From Cycas panzhihuaensis (lineage: Eukaryota > Cycadophyta), in the NCBI GenBank assembly GCA_023213395.1, contig CM041465.1, forward strand, positions 122,147,741 through 122,211,740: DNA of 64,000 bases. Direction: 5' to 3'. The position numbers were made by a program, and so were the translations under genes. The notes under the pieces are model-generated. The model was given only the letters and a program-made list of their open reading frames with translations. It did no database searches and was not told the origin of the DNA. Positions 25,782-37,960 of the stretch are shown here, in pieces. The stretch's first letter is position 1. Every line of letters begins with the position of its first letter.

Positions 25782-26539
25782 TATTAGGGTCAAATTAGAG
25801 GCATGTGTACCCAAAAGAAGGAACATATGATAAATGAGATATAATATGACTAGATAAATATAGGAGAATCACCCAAAAAGCATCCAAGATGAGGGATGCA
25901 TGACTTAGAAGTAGGAATAAGGCAACAACGTCTAAAAGTGAGAGTAGAACACTATGTGTTATGTTGAAGGAATGGACAACAAACACCAAACACACGTGGA
26001 ACATACACAGAACACTCAAAACAAAAGTAAGCCATGTGGACAAAGTTGTACGAATGCACATGTGGAAGACCAATAGACATGATAATTAATCTGGGATTAA
26101 TTATCAAAGGGTATGCATTATGGGAAAGGAATGGTTATGACCGTTGGTCATAATAGTTTCCAATAGGCATGCATATCTTATTTAAACATACTCATAAATC
26201 ATTTCAATGTGAGAGCTAAGTTACTTAATCTTATGTTATACTCTCAAGGGTGAGAGCTAAGTTTAAAATTTTTTTGGGATAATATTGCATGAGAAAATGT
26301 GATGTAAAACGATGATTTTTTTCAATAAAATATTAAAGTTATGAGAAATGTATGTCTTCTATGTATTTATATTGATATGATAATGAATATATGATAGTAT
26401 AATGTGATTGTGTTTATATTGTGGACTTATGAGGTATGTTATGAGATAGTAACCAGCATGTTGACCATGACCCCAATATAGGCTACAATGGAAAACCCTT
26501 AACAAGTCCATTCTCCTCAGAGCTAGGAGAGAGTGAACA
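25782..26539 (+). repeat. 5' LTR of gypsy G
   Basis: Starts TATTAGGGTC (TG mutated to TA) and ends near GTGAACA, with a TTGGTTTCATTTG primer-site-like stretch after it. It contains a perfect 12-bp inverted repeat (26080-26091 with 26095-26106) and an 8-bp one (TTATGACC/GGTCATAA) about 40 bp further on. Confidence 0.88.
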
Positions 26540-26879
26540 TTGGTTTCATTTGTCTAAGTCTAATAATAGAGGTAAAAATAAAACTAGAACCCTTTACGCA
26601 TAAAGATTAAGTCACCCTGGTTGTCAGAGTGATGGCAAGTTCTAATTAAGCCTCAACAGTCAGGAGGACCTTCCAATGCCACCTTAATGGCCTTAAAGGC
26701 AAAGGAGCAATAAACAAAACCTAAGGGGATAACAGAATCAAGCAAACAAAAATCATTAAGTGGTCAAAGGAGAAAAAACTAAGACGGGCAAGGAGATTGA
26801 GTATAAGGAAAAGGGAAGATTAAACAGAAGTTGTTGAAGAATATGAGGCAAGAAGCGCCCAAATATCACAAAATATAAA

Positions 26880-28560
26880 AAATGAAGACCAACAGGAGCC
26901 AATGACAATGACACCTACCCCAAAGAAGTTTTACAATTTTGATACAAAAAAAAATAGAAAAAGGGAAAGAAATTAAAAAGAGAAGAGAGGAAATTCTTAA
27001 GGAAAATTGTGAAGGAAAGAAAATAAAAACCTATGAAGAGGAACCAAGTCTAGACTCTACTTCAAATGATCTAAGTGAGAATGAAGAAAAGGCAGAGGAA
27101 GGTCCCTAGGCATATTAGGAGAATCATTTAATAAATCAATTGTTTAAGGATCTACCAGAGAGAAGGTTAAATCAATCATTCCTAGTAACAACTCCATTTG
27201 TAGTAGAAATACTAAGAATCCCAAAATTTATACAATTAAAAACACCAATTCAAAATCTCTTGTTTGTAAGGGAGCACAGGGAAGAAGAGACACCATTAAG
27301 TGGACTATATTAAAAAAATTCAAAGGGAAAAGAGATAACTCCACCACCAAGGGAGGAGTAAGTAAATAGCTCCAAAATGGCACATCATAAAGAATTTAGG
27401 AAACTCATCTTTGATGATACTTCAGATGCAACCAAACACATATATTTATTTCAGAGGTTGATAAACCATCAGAAGATTATAAGTAAAGCAAAAATTAAAG
27501 AAATATTTATATATTCATTAAAGGGTGTACCACTAGCCTACCACAAGTAATTGGACCCAGTTAAGCCATGAAATGGGATTAAAAATGAAATTGAGGAAAG
27601 TTTTTAAAATATTAGAACAATGACAAAATAGACCTAACGTTGAAGGAAATCCAACAAAAACTAGGAGATTTTGTATTGAAATGCATAATATGGATTGATA
27701 TGATAGAATCTGCCATGACAAAAGGAGAGAGGAACATAGATTAAGTATGAGAGCTTTTTTGGTAAAGGGATTAAATGCCAAGTTAAAGAATGTGATGGCT
27801 TCACATCCACTTAAATCAAACCAACATGCCCAAGAGCTAACATTGGATTTTGAGAAAGAAATTGACATTAAAAGGATAACATACAATTCCCTCATAATGA
27901 GACTTTAGGAAGAAATAAATGAATTAAAGAGCCAAAATCTTAATAGATCCTTCTTTTAAGTAGCAAAATCAAGAGAAAGTTTGAAAGTAGAAGCTCCAAG
28001 AAAGGAAGTTGTAAGGCTTAAGCTACAAGAGCATAAAGCCCAGGAGAACATTAAAGAAGAATCTATAAAGCATCGAATGAAGGTGGCTCCAATTGAAAAA
28101 TGGTGTCACGTTTATGAGGAAAACACACACCCTACCAAGGAATATGAGTGTAATATAAGAGAAGAAAAGTAAAATAATTGGTGTTATATTTGTGACCAAA
28201 ATACTCACAATACTCAAGAGTGCTATTATAATACTAAAAGCACAAACTCCAAAGGTAGAGGGTAAGGAAGAGGAAACCCTACCACATGAACAATCTATAC
28301 AACTTGCACACAACTAGAGAATTCAGAAAAAAAAACCTCCTTTGAGAAAATGTTTAATATGTTTAAAATATGAGCATTGGAAATTAGACTCTCTAGTGGT
28401 AAAAACCCAAAAGGAATACCTATACATTTGTAAAAACTATGAAGGAACATTGGAAATTAGAGTGCCTAGTGGCAAAAATCTAAAAGGAATGCCCATATAT
28501 TTGTAAAAACTATGAATCAAATATGCATACCACAAAAGAATACAAGGTCAAAGGTAAAGA
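26880..28560 (+). pseudogene. Gypsy G gag with several zinc-knuckle-like motifs
   Basis: The gag body covers about 27360-27960, including GLNAKLKNVMASHPLKSNQH near 27770. Cys-rich motifs follow: CHVYEENTHPTKEYE (about 28108), CYICDQNTHNTQECY (28183, an intact CX2CX4HX4C) and CLICLKYEHWKLD (28350), then further partial ICKNYE copies. One knuckle is normal for gag and two are common; this array is larger. A 73-bp tandem duplication has copied part of it. Stops and frameshifts are frequent. Confidence 0.8.
28375..28520 (+). repeat. 73-bp tandem duplication within the gag zinc-knuckle array
   Basis: 28375-28447 and 28448-28520 align at about 62 of 73 positions. The period is not a multiple of three, so it shifts the frame. 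Confidence 0.85.
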
Positions 28561-29099
28561 TCTTAATGGCATAATAATCATACCAAACCCTTCCATGAAT
28601 GTTAATTTGTAAAATAAGAAGGAACTAAAAAAGACCACCTCAATTTGAAAGTAGAGATTGATTGATTTGTTGTTACAAAAAAAAACTTTAGAGGATGCTG
28701 CTAGGGAAAAAGCAACTAAAACCTTACCACTAAGAAAGCTAGAAATCAAACAAGTATATAGGTAAAAGAACAAAGGGGTTGAAGCAGAATCATCTCAGAA
28801 AACCATAGAAAGCAATTCATGTGTCTCAACCACAAAGTCAAAAGAGCTCTTGCAGAAACTTGTAATAATGGAAGACTTAGTGAAACAGTTAAAACTAACT
28901 ATTCTATTAGAACACATGATATAATGGATAAAAAAGAGAGTAATCTTACTAATAGAAACTACAAGAAGCCTAAACAAAATAGAACCTTCATGTGATCTTG
29001 ACCCTTCAATAAACATGAATATATTGGTAGTCACATTGTAAAACATCATTGTTGCTGGAGACATTGCGGTAATGTATTACTAACACAAACATGGAAGAA

Positions 29100-29400
29100 A
29101 CTGGAAAGCTCTCAGTTGACACCCACAAATTATTCATTAAAGTTGGGGAATGAGCTGCTAGTCAAACCCATGGGTTGATTAGAGAACATAAAGTAAACAT
29201 AGTAGGAATCATATTGCTAATAGACTTTACCATTGTTAACACGATAAAGAATGTGGTAACCTATCTGGCCATGCTGAGAAGACCATGGTTATATCAGACA
29301 TAATCCTTGTAAAGTTGGAAAGATGTAACTTTGACCTTTATAGATGTGGAGGTAATGAAGTAGTTATTTACATGTTGGCTAAGGGAAAATACACTGTATA
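29100..29400 (+). pseudogene. Gypsy G retropepsin remnant
   Basis: Weak protease-like sequence. LLIDFTIVNT near 29220 sits where the D-T/S-G motif is expected, followed by AMLRRPWLYQT near 29270, close to the LLGRPWL motif seen at the end of gypsy proteases. The catalytic Asp-Ser/Thr-Gly is not intact. Confidence 0.65.
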
Positions 29401-30925
29401 AGTGGTCTCAGATGACACACCTAGTACAACAATAGCAAGTTTAGAGGCATCTTCAACCTTTGATAAGGCAAATCTCTACCACATGACAAAAGAAAATATG
29501 AATATGAATAACACACAAGAATGTGAGCCAAATTATTATGGAGAATTTCCATTAGAGAGTTCATCAAATGAAGGAGGTACAATGAATATGGTTAATTACT
29601 AAATGAATAGTTCATATGAGGTACCTCTCTCATATTGTTGTAATATATTATCTATATGTTTCTCAACTAACAATGGAATAAATAATAATTTTGAGTATAT
29701 GAATTTTATTCATAGTAATGAGTCTTTAGAAAATAAATGTATAAATAAACCCTTGGTGAGTGTAGATTTCAAGCTAAATTTAGAAAATAAGGTGTGTGTC
29801 AAAATTCAGGAAAAGATCCTATCTTCCAAACCTTTCCCATATCTTATCCCCCACCCTAACCCCCTTTCCCGACCCTAGACCTATCAAGGTTGATTCAGGA
29901 GATTTGGCCAATCTTCCCTCCAACCTTGAAAATCTTCTTACCCTTGTCCCCACCTTGAAACAAATAACTAGGGTGGACTCCCCTACCCTAACCTCTTCTG
30001 AGGATACTAATTCCCCAAATTCTCTTCTAATTTACTCACCAAGGAAGAGATAGAAGAGTATCTTCAAGATCTAAATAAATAAGATATAGTGTCATCTTAA
30101 GCAAATTTGGAGAATTCTTATTCCCCACATCCTATACCAAAACATATGGTAGAAATGCAAAAGAATATGTTTACATTTTTAGGGGATAGGCTAGACAACA
30201 CTAACCATCTCATTCAATGCATGGAATATTGGTTAAAATTTTAGATTTTTAATAGAATTCAATGGGTTTTGGATTTTATCGTTACCATGCATGATCAAGC
30301 CTAGTGGTGGTAGACAACCCCCCATCACATCCTTAGAACTTGGAACAATCTCTAATCAGCATTCTAATTAAGATTTAATCCTCCTTAAGGTATATTAATT
30401 TTAGGCTTTCTTATAGGAGAATGTCCTACCTAACATCTAATTAGGTGCAAATGGACTTGGAGAAATTGGAGCATTCCTAAATACCATTAGAGTCACTTAT
30501 TTTCTTCATACATTGGTTATATTAGCAAAAAATAAATCTTAAAACAAGAACAGATTATTGAAGCATCCTAGGATAAACTAGAACTCTCATTTGTTAAGTT
30601 ATTTTCTTCTTCCTCAAATAACAAGATAATACATAAGGTATTACGTAGCATGAGAGAAATGAGTATGAAAGCGGAACATACTCTTATATCAGTTAAAAGC
30701 ATTATAGATATAGATAACAATGAAAATGAGGAGAAGGGATGGAAGTTTATAACTTTCCTCCAAAATATACTAAACTGCAATATGAACAAAGAGACATAGA
30801 AGAGATACCTGCTCACAAATTAAGGGATAACCATCAAGTACAACAAAAGGAACTAAAATTAACCTCAAAATAGAAGTAGAACTGAAAAATATTACAATAG
30901 GAGACTATTGGGATGAGAGAATAAT
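29401..30925 (+). pseudogene. Gypsy G spacer with a second gag-like domain
   Basis: Open pieces at 29402-29602, 29603-29878 and 29796-30053 are Asn/Ser/Pro-rich and not identified. At about 30090-30480 broken frames resemble a retrotransposon gag core: HLIQCMEYWLKF, then DQA-WW, TWNNL and LRFNPP. That domain normally precedes the protease. No LTR pair or TSD was found to mark a separate insertion, so recombination between elements or an unusual architecture are both possible. Confidence 0.5.
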
Positions 30926-30929
30926 GACA

Positions 30930-31656
30930 GAAGCACAATCCCTTTTTTAAGAATTCAATGATGTGTTTGCATGGTTATACAATGACATTAAATATATCCC
31001 TCCAATGATAGGGGTATATCATATTGACCTAATAGAGGGAGCCAAACTAATAAAACAAAGACCATATAGGATGAATCCACAATACAAGGAAAAAATAAAA
31101 TTTGAATTAGATAAAATGTTAGAAGTTGGCTATATTTATGAGATAGAATATACTAATTGGATAAGCCCGATGGTGATAGTTCCAAAATAAAAAATAAAAA
31201 AATCTATGTGTGTGTAGATTATTACTAGCTAAATAAGGTCCCAAAAAATGATCAATTTTCCATTCCCTTTATGGAAAATATTCTGGAAATAGTAAGTGGA
31301 AAAAATATTTATTTATTTATAGATGGGTTTAATGGATACAACCAAGTGAGTATTACACCAAAAGATCAGTCCAAAACAACCTTTATGACAAAATGGGGAA
31401 TATATACCTATCAAGTAATGTTATTTATGTTAACAAATGCACTAATAATATTTTAAAGAATAGTGATTAATATTTTCACACACTTATTAGGGAAGCAATA
31501 ATAATATTTCTCGATGAGTTAACATTATATGGAATAATGAAAAATCACATAGAAAATCTCAGAATAATGTTACAAACATGCAGTGAAAACAAGTTATATT
31601 TGAATGCAAAAAAATGTACATTCTTGGTATCCTTTAGAAACCTTCTAGAGCATGTT
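30930..31656 (+). pseudogene. Gypsy G reverse transcriptase, 5' part
   Basis: NDVFAWLYNDIKYIPPM near 30957 leads into KQRPYRMNPQYKEKI and NWISPMVIVPK (30963-31190), then FIDGFNGYNQVSITPKDQSK (31271-31456). The active site near 31510 reads FLDE instead of YIDD. The frame breaks at His-Val-Val (31651-31659), where copia C and D are inserted. It resumes at 46063 as Thr-Lys-Glu-Gly-Leu-Leu, the usual gypsy RT continuation. Confidence 0.9.
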
Positions 31657-31661
31657 GTTAG

Positions 31662-31824
31662 TGTTAGGATATAATGTTTTATCTAATAAGTCTAAGAGTC
31701 ACTTAGACACATATTCATGTAACATATTCTTATGTGCCATGTGTCAAGCAGATACTTGATGATTACAATTACATGTTTGTATATATAAAGTTCTTCTCCA
31801 ATTTTGTGAGTCAATATCTTAACA
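31662..31824 (+). repeat. 5' LTR of copia C
   Basis: Starts TGTTAGGATATAATG and ends ATCTTAACA. It has a TATATAAAG promoter-like stretch near its 3' part (about 31783). At 163 bp it is short for a copia LTR. Confidence 0.95.
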
Positions 31825-31836
31825 TGGTATCAAAGC
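31825..31836 (+). other. Primer binding site of copia C
   Basis: TGGTATCAAAGC directly after the LTR differs at one base from the initiator Met-tRNA complement TGGTATCAGAGC. Confidence 0.93.
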
Positions 31837-32539
31837 AAGATATCATTCATGACTATTAAAGAAAGTCTCATTTGAGAGAAATCGGAATGAAGTAAGGACA
31901 TTATATTTCTCAAATCAAACTATCAAGGAGGTGCATTAATTAAAAGGCAGAAGAGATTAAAGAAACTTCTAATAGGAGGCCTACATAGTAGGTGTACAGA
32001 ATCGTACAGGCGTATGGATGGGATAATTTCATGTACTTAGAATTTTCTAAAACTCACCCCGATTATAGATATCAGCATCCTCATCACATCTCTCTTCCAT
32101 GTCAAAAGTGATATGGGGTCATCTTGAAGGGGTTTTACCCATTTTTTTAGGTGCGTAGGTTTGTGAGGAGAAACTCAATTTTTTTGAAGAAAGATACTCT
32201 AATTTCAGATAAAAATCTCTACAACATCTTCTCTTAATCAAAATAGAGTGATTAAGGTCCATTTTAAAGAATTTTTATGAGTTTTCTTGAAGATTTAAAC
32301 ATTTATCTTCTAAACCCTAGCTATCCATCTAGGGTTTTTGAGTTAAATATCTCTTAGATCTGGAAGCTTCTCTCAAAACAAATTACATATTTGGATTTAG
32401 CTCAAAAAGTGCTTCAATTTAAAGTAGTCTTTGGTCCAAATCTATACATTTAGATCTTGTACGAAAATCTATACAGCTATACGGACATCCATCTCTCTTG
32501 CCAAAAATTAACCATGTTTTTAGTTCTTTAAAGTTTCAA

Positions 32540-33345
32540 CAATGGTCTCGTCTATTTTAGCTCTCAACGAGTAAGATAAATTAATTGATAGTAATTATCA
32601 TGTTTGAAAAAATAAAGTAGAAACCCTACTCAGGACCAAAAATGACTAGGGAATAGCTACTAGTACTGAAGCCAAACCTGCTATTGTTGGGATTGCTCAA
32701 ATCAGCTAAGAAGAAAGAGACAATGCAGGAGTAATTGTGCTAAAATTGCCAATCTTTAACTCTCTTCTTATTTACATTGAGAAATTCGATTCCTCTAAAG
32801 AAATGTGGAAGATGTTTAAAAATATATACATTAAAAAAAATTGAGCAAGAATCATTGCTCTAAATGAAGAATTGTTTAAGTTGTACATGAAAGACACTGA
32901 AACTGTTCCTGAATTTCTCCATAAGGTCATCTTAGTTAGAAATAACCACCTAAGTGCAAAAGCAACCATCACAGAGCAGGAAATTATGGAAATGATAGCC
33001 ATCAAACTTTCAAAGTCCTTTGATGTTATAATCAATACAATAACTAATAATGATTAGATCAATACTATGTCATTTGATACTTTGACAGGTTTACTACTGA
33101 GACAGGAACAAAGAAATAAGCATTATGAAGATACAATAGAAGTAGAAGATGTATTTATAACCAAACTTCATCTTGGACCCAGAGGAAGGAGTCAAGCTCT
33201 GGGTTGTACACGAGGCCTAGATAGCAGAAGTATATCTTGTTGAAGGTGGCAAGAGAGTCAAGGACGAGGACATAGCAGTCTACCTAGGGAAGCATGAGTA
33301 TGTTTCAATTGTGGTAAGTTAGGGCATTTCTCAAGTAGTTGTAAG
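32540..33345 (+). pseudogene. Copia C gag with intact zinc knuckle
   Basis: Starts MVSSILALNE near 32542 after a 0.7-kb leader. The gag body has KFDSSKEMWKMFKNIYIKK near 32790. A clean 61-codon piece (32872-33057) includes LYMKDTETVPEFLHKVILV. The zinc knuckle CFNCGKLGHFSSSC at 33301-33342 is intact (CX2CX4HX4C). Only a few stops separate the pieces. Confidence 0.88.
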
Positions 33346-33519
33346 GCTTTTGATGTGTCTTATCGTTGTGGTCAATCTAGAAATTACCCATATTAATGCT
33401 CTCAGAGAAGGGCAGAAATTTAGAAAGGGAAACGTCCTGCAGGAAACTACAGTAAAGAGCAGGATGATGAAAATGACAAAGAAATTGCATTTATTGTTAT
33501 TCTTAAAGCTAGTCTCGAG

Positions 33520-35010
33520 GATGAAGAGGTGTGGTATATCAACTTTGGAGCATCAAGACATATGATAGGATGGGAGGGTTAGTTTGAATCCTTGAAACCC
33601 TACTTTTCTCATAAATCTATAGAGTTAGGAGACAAGCACTCACTAAATATCAAGGGAGTCGAAACTATAGCAGTCAAAATAAAAGAGGTTATACAGAAAA
33701 TTGATAATGTGTTTTTTGTACCTAGATTGAAAAAGAATTTGGTTTTTGTTTCCAAGTTAGAGAAGAAGAAATTTAGGAGTATTTTTTATGAAGGTCATTA
33801 TTACATCTTGGACATGAAGAAAAATAGAACTATAATTGCCAAAGAAATAGAAAGTAACGACTTGTACATGTTACTCTCTAGTCCTGCATCAATCATCAAA
33901 GATGTAAAAGTATGTACTATAATCAATGCTGATAATTATGTTGTGGCATTTGAAGTATGGGCATATCTCTTCTGATAGGCTAGCTCAGCTACAAAAGTTA
34001 AAAATGGTTGATGTTCCTCCTAATATTTTATTGCAACAATTTGTTTGCAGAAGTTATTTACATGGAAAACATCATCATTTTCCTTTTAAGTCAAATAAAC
34101 GACAGGCCAAAAATAAGTTAGATCTAATACATACAGATTTGTGTGGCCCTCTTACTTCTCATTCAATAAATGGTGCCAAATACTTCTTAACATTCATTGA
34201 TGACTTCTCTAGAACAACTTGGATTTACTTTCTCTATAGTAAATCTGAAGTTTTTGATAAGTTTAAAGAATTCAAGGTTGAAGTTGAGCTTGAATCTAGA
34301 CTTAAAATAAAATGTATTAGATCTAATGGAGGAGAAGAGTACATATCTAAAGAATCTCTAAATTATTGCAAAAATCATGGAATACGTAGATGGTTCACAA
34401 CTCCATACTCACTGCAATCCAATGGAGTTGCAAAATGTAAAAATAGGATGATTATGGAAATGGCTTTCAGCATGATTAAAAAAAATAAAGTTCCAAAAAC
34501 CTACTGGGTAGAAGTTATCTCCACAATTGGCTACCTCATAAACAGAAGTCCAACAAAAGTCTTGGATCAAGTTACACCCGAAGAAACTTGCATGCATCGA
34601 ACCAGATGTAAGTAATTTGAAAGGCTTCAGAAGTTAAGTATTTGTTCATGTACCAGATAAGAAAAGATCTAAACTTAACTCAAAAAGCATAGAATGTATA
34701 ATGATTGGTTAAATGCATAGATCCTAGGAAAAATAAAATATACATAAGTAGGGATGTAATCTTTAATGAAGATGATCTTCTGCAATATGTTCTAATTCAA
34801 CAAATTCCTGAAGAGGTACCCACAAGCATATCTCAAGAAGAACTTCCTGTAGAAGAAGTCTCTGAGATAACTTCTAAAAATATAAATTCAGTCAAGTCAA
34901 AAAAAGATCCACAAATTCAAGAAAGAATACATGCAGAGGAGGTGTCAATTGAACATTTTGTGACCCAAGAAGAAAGCAAGAAAGAAAAGAGAGTACCAAG
35001 ATGATATATT
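33520..35010 (+). pseudogene. Copia C protease and integrase
   Basis: The protease near 33530 reads WYINFGASRHM, so the catalytic Asp-Ser of DSGA is lost. The GAG-pre-integrase segment is at 33930-34080 (LWHLKYGHISSDRL). The integrase core is in the 229-codon frame 33926-34615: first Asp in HTDLCGPL, second in IRSNGGEEY (Asp position now Asn), third in NGVAKCKNR (Glu position now Lys). Two of three catalytic residues are therefore gone. The C-terminal region, with NKIYISRDVIFNEDD at 34705-35004, is open. Confidence 0.9.
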
Positions 35011-35089
35011 AAAACTATTGAAGAAGGAAAATGAGATGTATAAGCCCATAGGATAAGGAGTCAAAGGCATCAAGCATGTTCACTAACAT

Positions 35090-36611
35090 AGAACCACAAT
35101 CATTTTAGGAAGCAAAAGGGCACAAAGAGTGGCAAGCTGTAATAGATGCAAAAATACAATCTATTTTCAAAAATCAAACATGGAAATTAGTATAATTACC
35201 TAATGGCAAATCAATGGTAAACTGCAAATGGATATATAAGGTAAAAGAAGATGCCAATAGTAAAATAAACAAATACAAGGCTAGATTAGTAGCCAAAGGC
35301 TACACTCAGATGGCTAGAATATATTATGAAGAAACATTTTCACCAGTGGCCAAATTGGATATTGTGAGAACAATAATTGCATTGGCAGCACAACATAACT
35401 AGAAGATTTACCAGTTAGATGTGAAAAGTACCTTTCTGAATGGCAAACTAGAAGAAGAGTTCTACATGAAACAACATGAAGGATATGTACAGAATAGGTA
35501 GGACATCTCGTCTATACACTAAAAAAGGCTCTATATGGTTTAAAACAAGCCCCAAGAGCATGGTATACCAAATTAGATAAGCATCTCACTCAGAATGGTT
35601 TCCACAGTTGTAGCTCTGACTCAAGTTTATATGTAAAGAAAAGGCAAAACCTAGTCATGATCATCACTGTATATGTAGATGATATGATACTTACAGGTAG
35701 TGATACAGAGTTTATAATTGATATAAGAATTCAATTACAAAAAAACTTCAAATGACTGACTTGGGACTTCTAAACTACTATCTAGGCATAAAGATTGAGT
35801 AAAAGGAAGACTCAATCTCTTTGTTTCAAAGCAAATATATTAAAAACTTATTATCAAAGTTCAACATGGAAGATAGCAATAGTTGCATAACACTGATGGA
35901 GGTCAATTGTGATTTGACACCAGATGCAAGAGAAGTTAAAGCCAATGGAACTTTATATAGATAGTTGATTGGAAGCTTGATATATTTGACAGCAACTAGA
36001 CCTGACATATCATATTCAGTAAGTCTAGTTTCAAGGTACATGCAAGATTCCAAGATAAAACATTAAAAAACAACTAAAAAAATACTTAGATATCTTAAAG
36101 GAACATCAGACCTGAAACTCACATATCCCATATCACAATCAAGTAAATTAATTGGATATTGTGACTTAGACTAGGTAGGATACAAAAAAAAAAGGAAATC
36201 AACAAGTGGGTATTGTTTCTTTCTTGGGTCAGCAACAATTTCCTGGAGTAGCAAAAAGCAACCACAGTTGCCTTCTCTTCCACAGAAGCTAAGTATAAAT
36301 CTGCAATCAATGCAACATGTGAAGTAGTGTGGTTACAATAATTGTTAACAGATTTGGACCAACAGTAAAAGAAATCAACAACATTGTTTTGTGACAACCA
36401 AAGTGCTATCAAGTTAACCAAAAATCATATTCTCTATGCTCGAGCAAAGCACATTGAAGTGTATCATTACTTAATTCGAGAAAAAGTCCAAAATAAAGAG
36501 ATAGACCTGATATATTATTCAACCAACGAACAGATTCCTGACAGTTTGACAAAGCCACTCAACAAAGATAAATTTCAAGTTTTCATAGATAAGATAAAAT
36601 TGAAAAGATAA
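35090..36611 (+). pseudogene. Copia C reverse transcriptase and RNase H
   Basis: RT starts near 35110. The open frame 35214-35402 holds VNCKWIYKVKEDANSKINKY and [30 protein letters not shown] follows, and the active site near 35675 keeps YVDDM. RNase H ends in the 75-codon frame 36384-36611, with FCDNQSAIKLTKNHILYARA and DSLTKPLNKDKF before the stop. A frameshift near 35500 and several stops break the unit. Confidence 0.92.
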
Positions 36612-36615
36612 AACA

Positions 36616-36626
36616 TTAAGAAAGGG
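36616..36626 (+). other. Polypurine tract of copia C
   Basis: ttaagaaaggg immediately precedes the 3' LTR, the position of the plus-strand primer. Confidence 0.9.
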
Positions 36627-36791
36627 TGTTAGGATATAATGTTTTATCTAAGAAGTCTAAGAGTCACTTAGACACTTATTTATGTAACATATTCTTGTAT
36701 GTGCCATGTGTCAAGCAGATACCTAATTGTTACAATTATATACTTGTATATATAAAGTTTTTATCCAAATTTCTGAGTTAATATCTTAATA
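36627..36791 (+). repeat. 3' LTR of copia C
   Basis: Aligns with 31662-31824. It starts TGTTAGG and ends CTTAATA (CA mutated to TA). GTTAG at 36792-36796 is the TSD and also abuts copia D. Confidence 0.95.
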
Positions 36792-36796
36792 GTTAG

Positions 36797-37096
36797 TGTT
36801 GGGAAACACAAATGTAAAAAAGGTCAATAGAATCTTTTACATCAGGCAGATCACAACAGAAATCAAACACAAAGGATACTAGATTGTCGTGGGAAACCCT
36901 TACGGGTAAAAACCCACCAAATAATATTATATTCACATTTTGACAAATCTAAAGTATATAAGATATAGACTTTGGTCTATATTTATAGATTTAAAATATC
37001 CTAAATAATAGGAATTACATCTGTCGGTTAACCAATATTGAGAATATTCCACATATCACACTTTTACATTAGTTGGTATATTAACATATTCTAACA
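36797..37096 (-). repeat. 3' LTR of copia D
   Basis: Plus-strand reading starts TGTTGGGAAAC and ends TTCTAACA. Minus-strand polypurine (AGAGGGGA) lies just inside at 37097-37106. It contains the imperfect stem GGGAAACCC...GGGTAAAAACCC. Confidence 0.9.
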
Positions 37097-37106
37097 TCCC
37101 CTCTTA

Positions 37107-37460
37107 ATATGAATGTGGGGTATCAAGGTTTGTCCTTGGTAATAGATCCCCTCTCAAAGATAACCCTACCCAATATGTACAAACATCGTTGTAGCGGTCT
37201 TCAGCTAGAGCTCAGTGAACACGTCCACAAGTTGATCTCCACTTGGAAAAACTTCAACCTATATTTTTGCTGATTTGATCTACTCTCGGATGTAATGGTG
37301 CTATACCTCATATATGCATGATTTTTTGGAAATACTCCAACAGTCCCTACAACCGTACAACTCTCTCTACATTTGACACTTAATCCATGAAATTTAGCCA
37401 TATTCCTTTGACTAAATCAAGAGGTTAAGCCACTTGAGCCATGTGAATCTCCTCTTCAAG
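37107..37460 (-). pseudogene. Copia D RNase H C-terminal remnant
   Basis: On the minus strand, HHYIRE is followed by FPSGDQLVDVFTEL (about 37205-37290), the conserved end of copia RNase H. A frameshift separates these from NHAYMRY upstream. It lies directly before the polypurine tract, where RNase H belongs. Confidence 0.75.
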
Positions 37461-37960
37461 TATTCATTAAGGAACATTGATATGATATGATGTGACACCC
37501 AACTATATGAAGTTGCTAAAAGTAATGACCAAACGGACCAATAAACATAAAAACTGGTGCATAAAGTCTCCTAATACCTTCATCCTTCTTTCTATATAAA
37601 ATCTCTTACAAAATTACACAACATATTTTGCCAACTTGCAAATTGACTAAGTTCTTGAGAGAGGAAAGGAAGTCAAATCCCACATATATCACTCTCCATC
37701 AATACAACTCTCCATTGTAAATCTCCTCTCACTAGAACATTGATGTCTATCATGCTCTTTGATTGGCATGTTGATCCTTATTTTTCAATCATCATGTAGG
37801 TCTTTAACCATCAATGGAACACGGGGTTGCAATCAATGTCTCTTCAAATAATGGCTCCTCATCATCAATCTTTCACTTAGTCCTGCTTTTGTCTTAAACA
37901 CAATGTTAGACAAACAAACCTCCACACCTACTAAATAACAACACGAAAAAGAAAAGAAAT
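37461..37960. other. Copia D interior, no domain recognised
   Basis: RT would be expected here between RNase H and integrase on the minus strand, but no RT motif could be read. An RT deletion or replacement is the simplest explanation. Confidence 0.45.

Larger units (their letters stand above)
31662..36791 (+). mobile_element. Copia element C, full length, youngest-looking with E
   Basis: A 5130-bp + strand copia element with LTRs of 163 and 165 bp, a primer binding site, a polypurine tract and a perfect 5-bp TSD GTTAG (31657-31661 and 36792-36796). LTRs differ at about 16 positions (about 10%) plus a 2-bp indel. It abuts copia D directly: the right TSD copy is followed immediately by D's LTR. 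RT keeps YVDD, but integrase catalytic residues and several frames are damaged. Confidence 0.95.
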
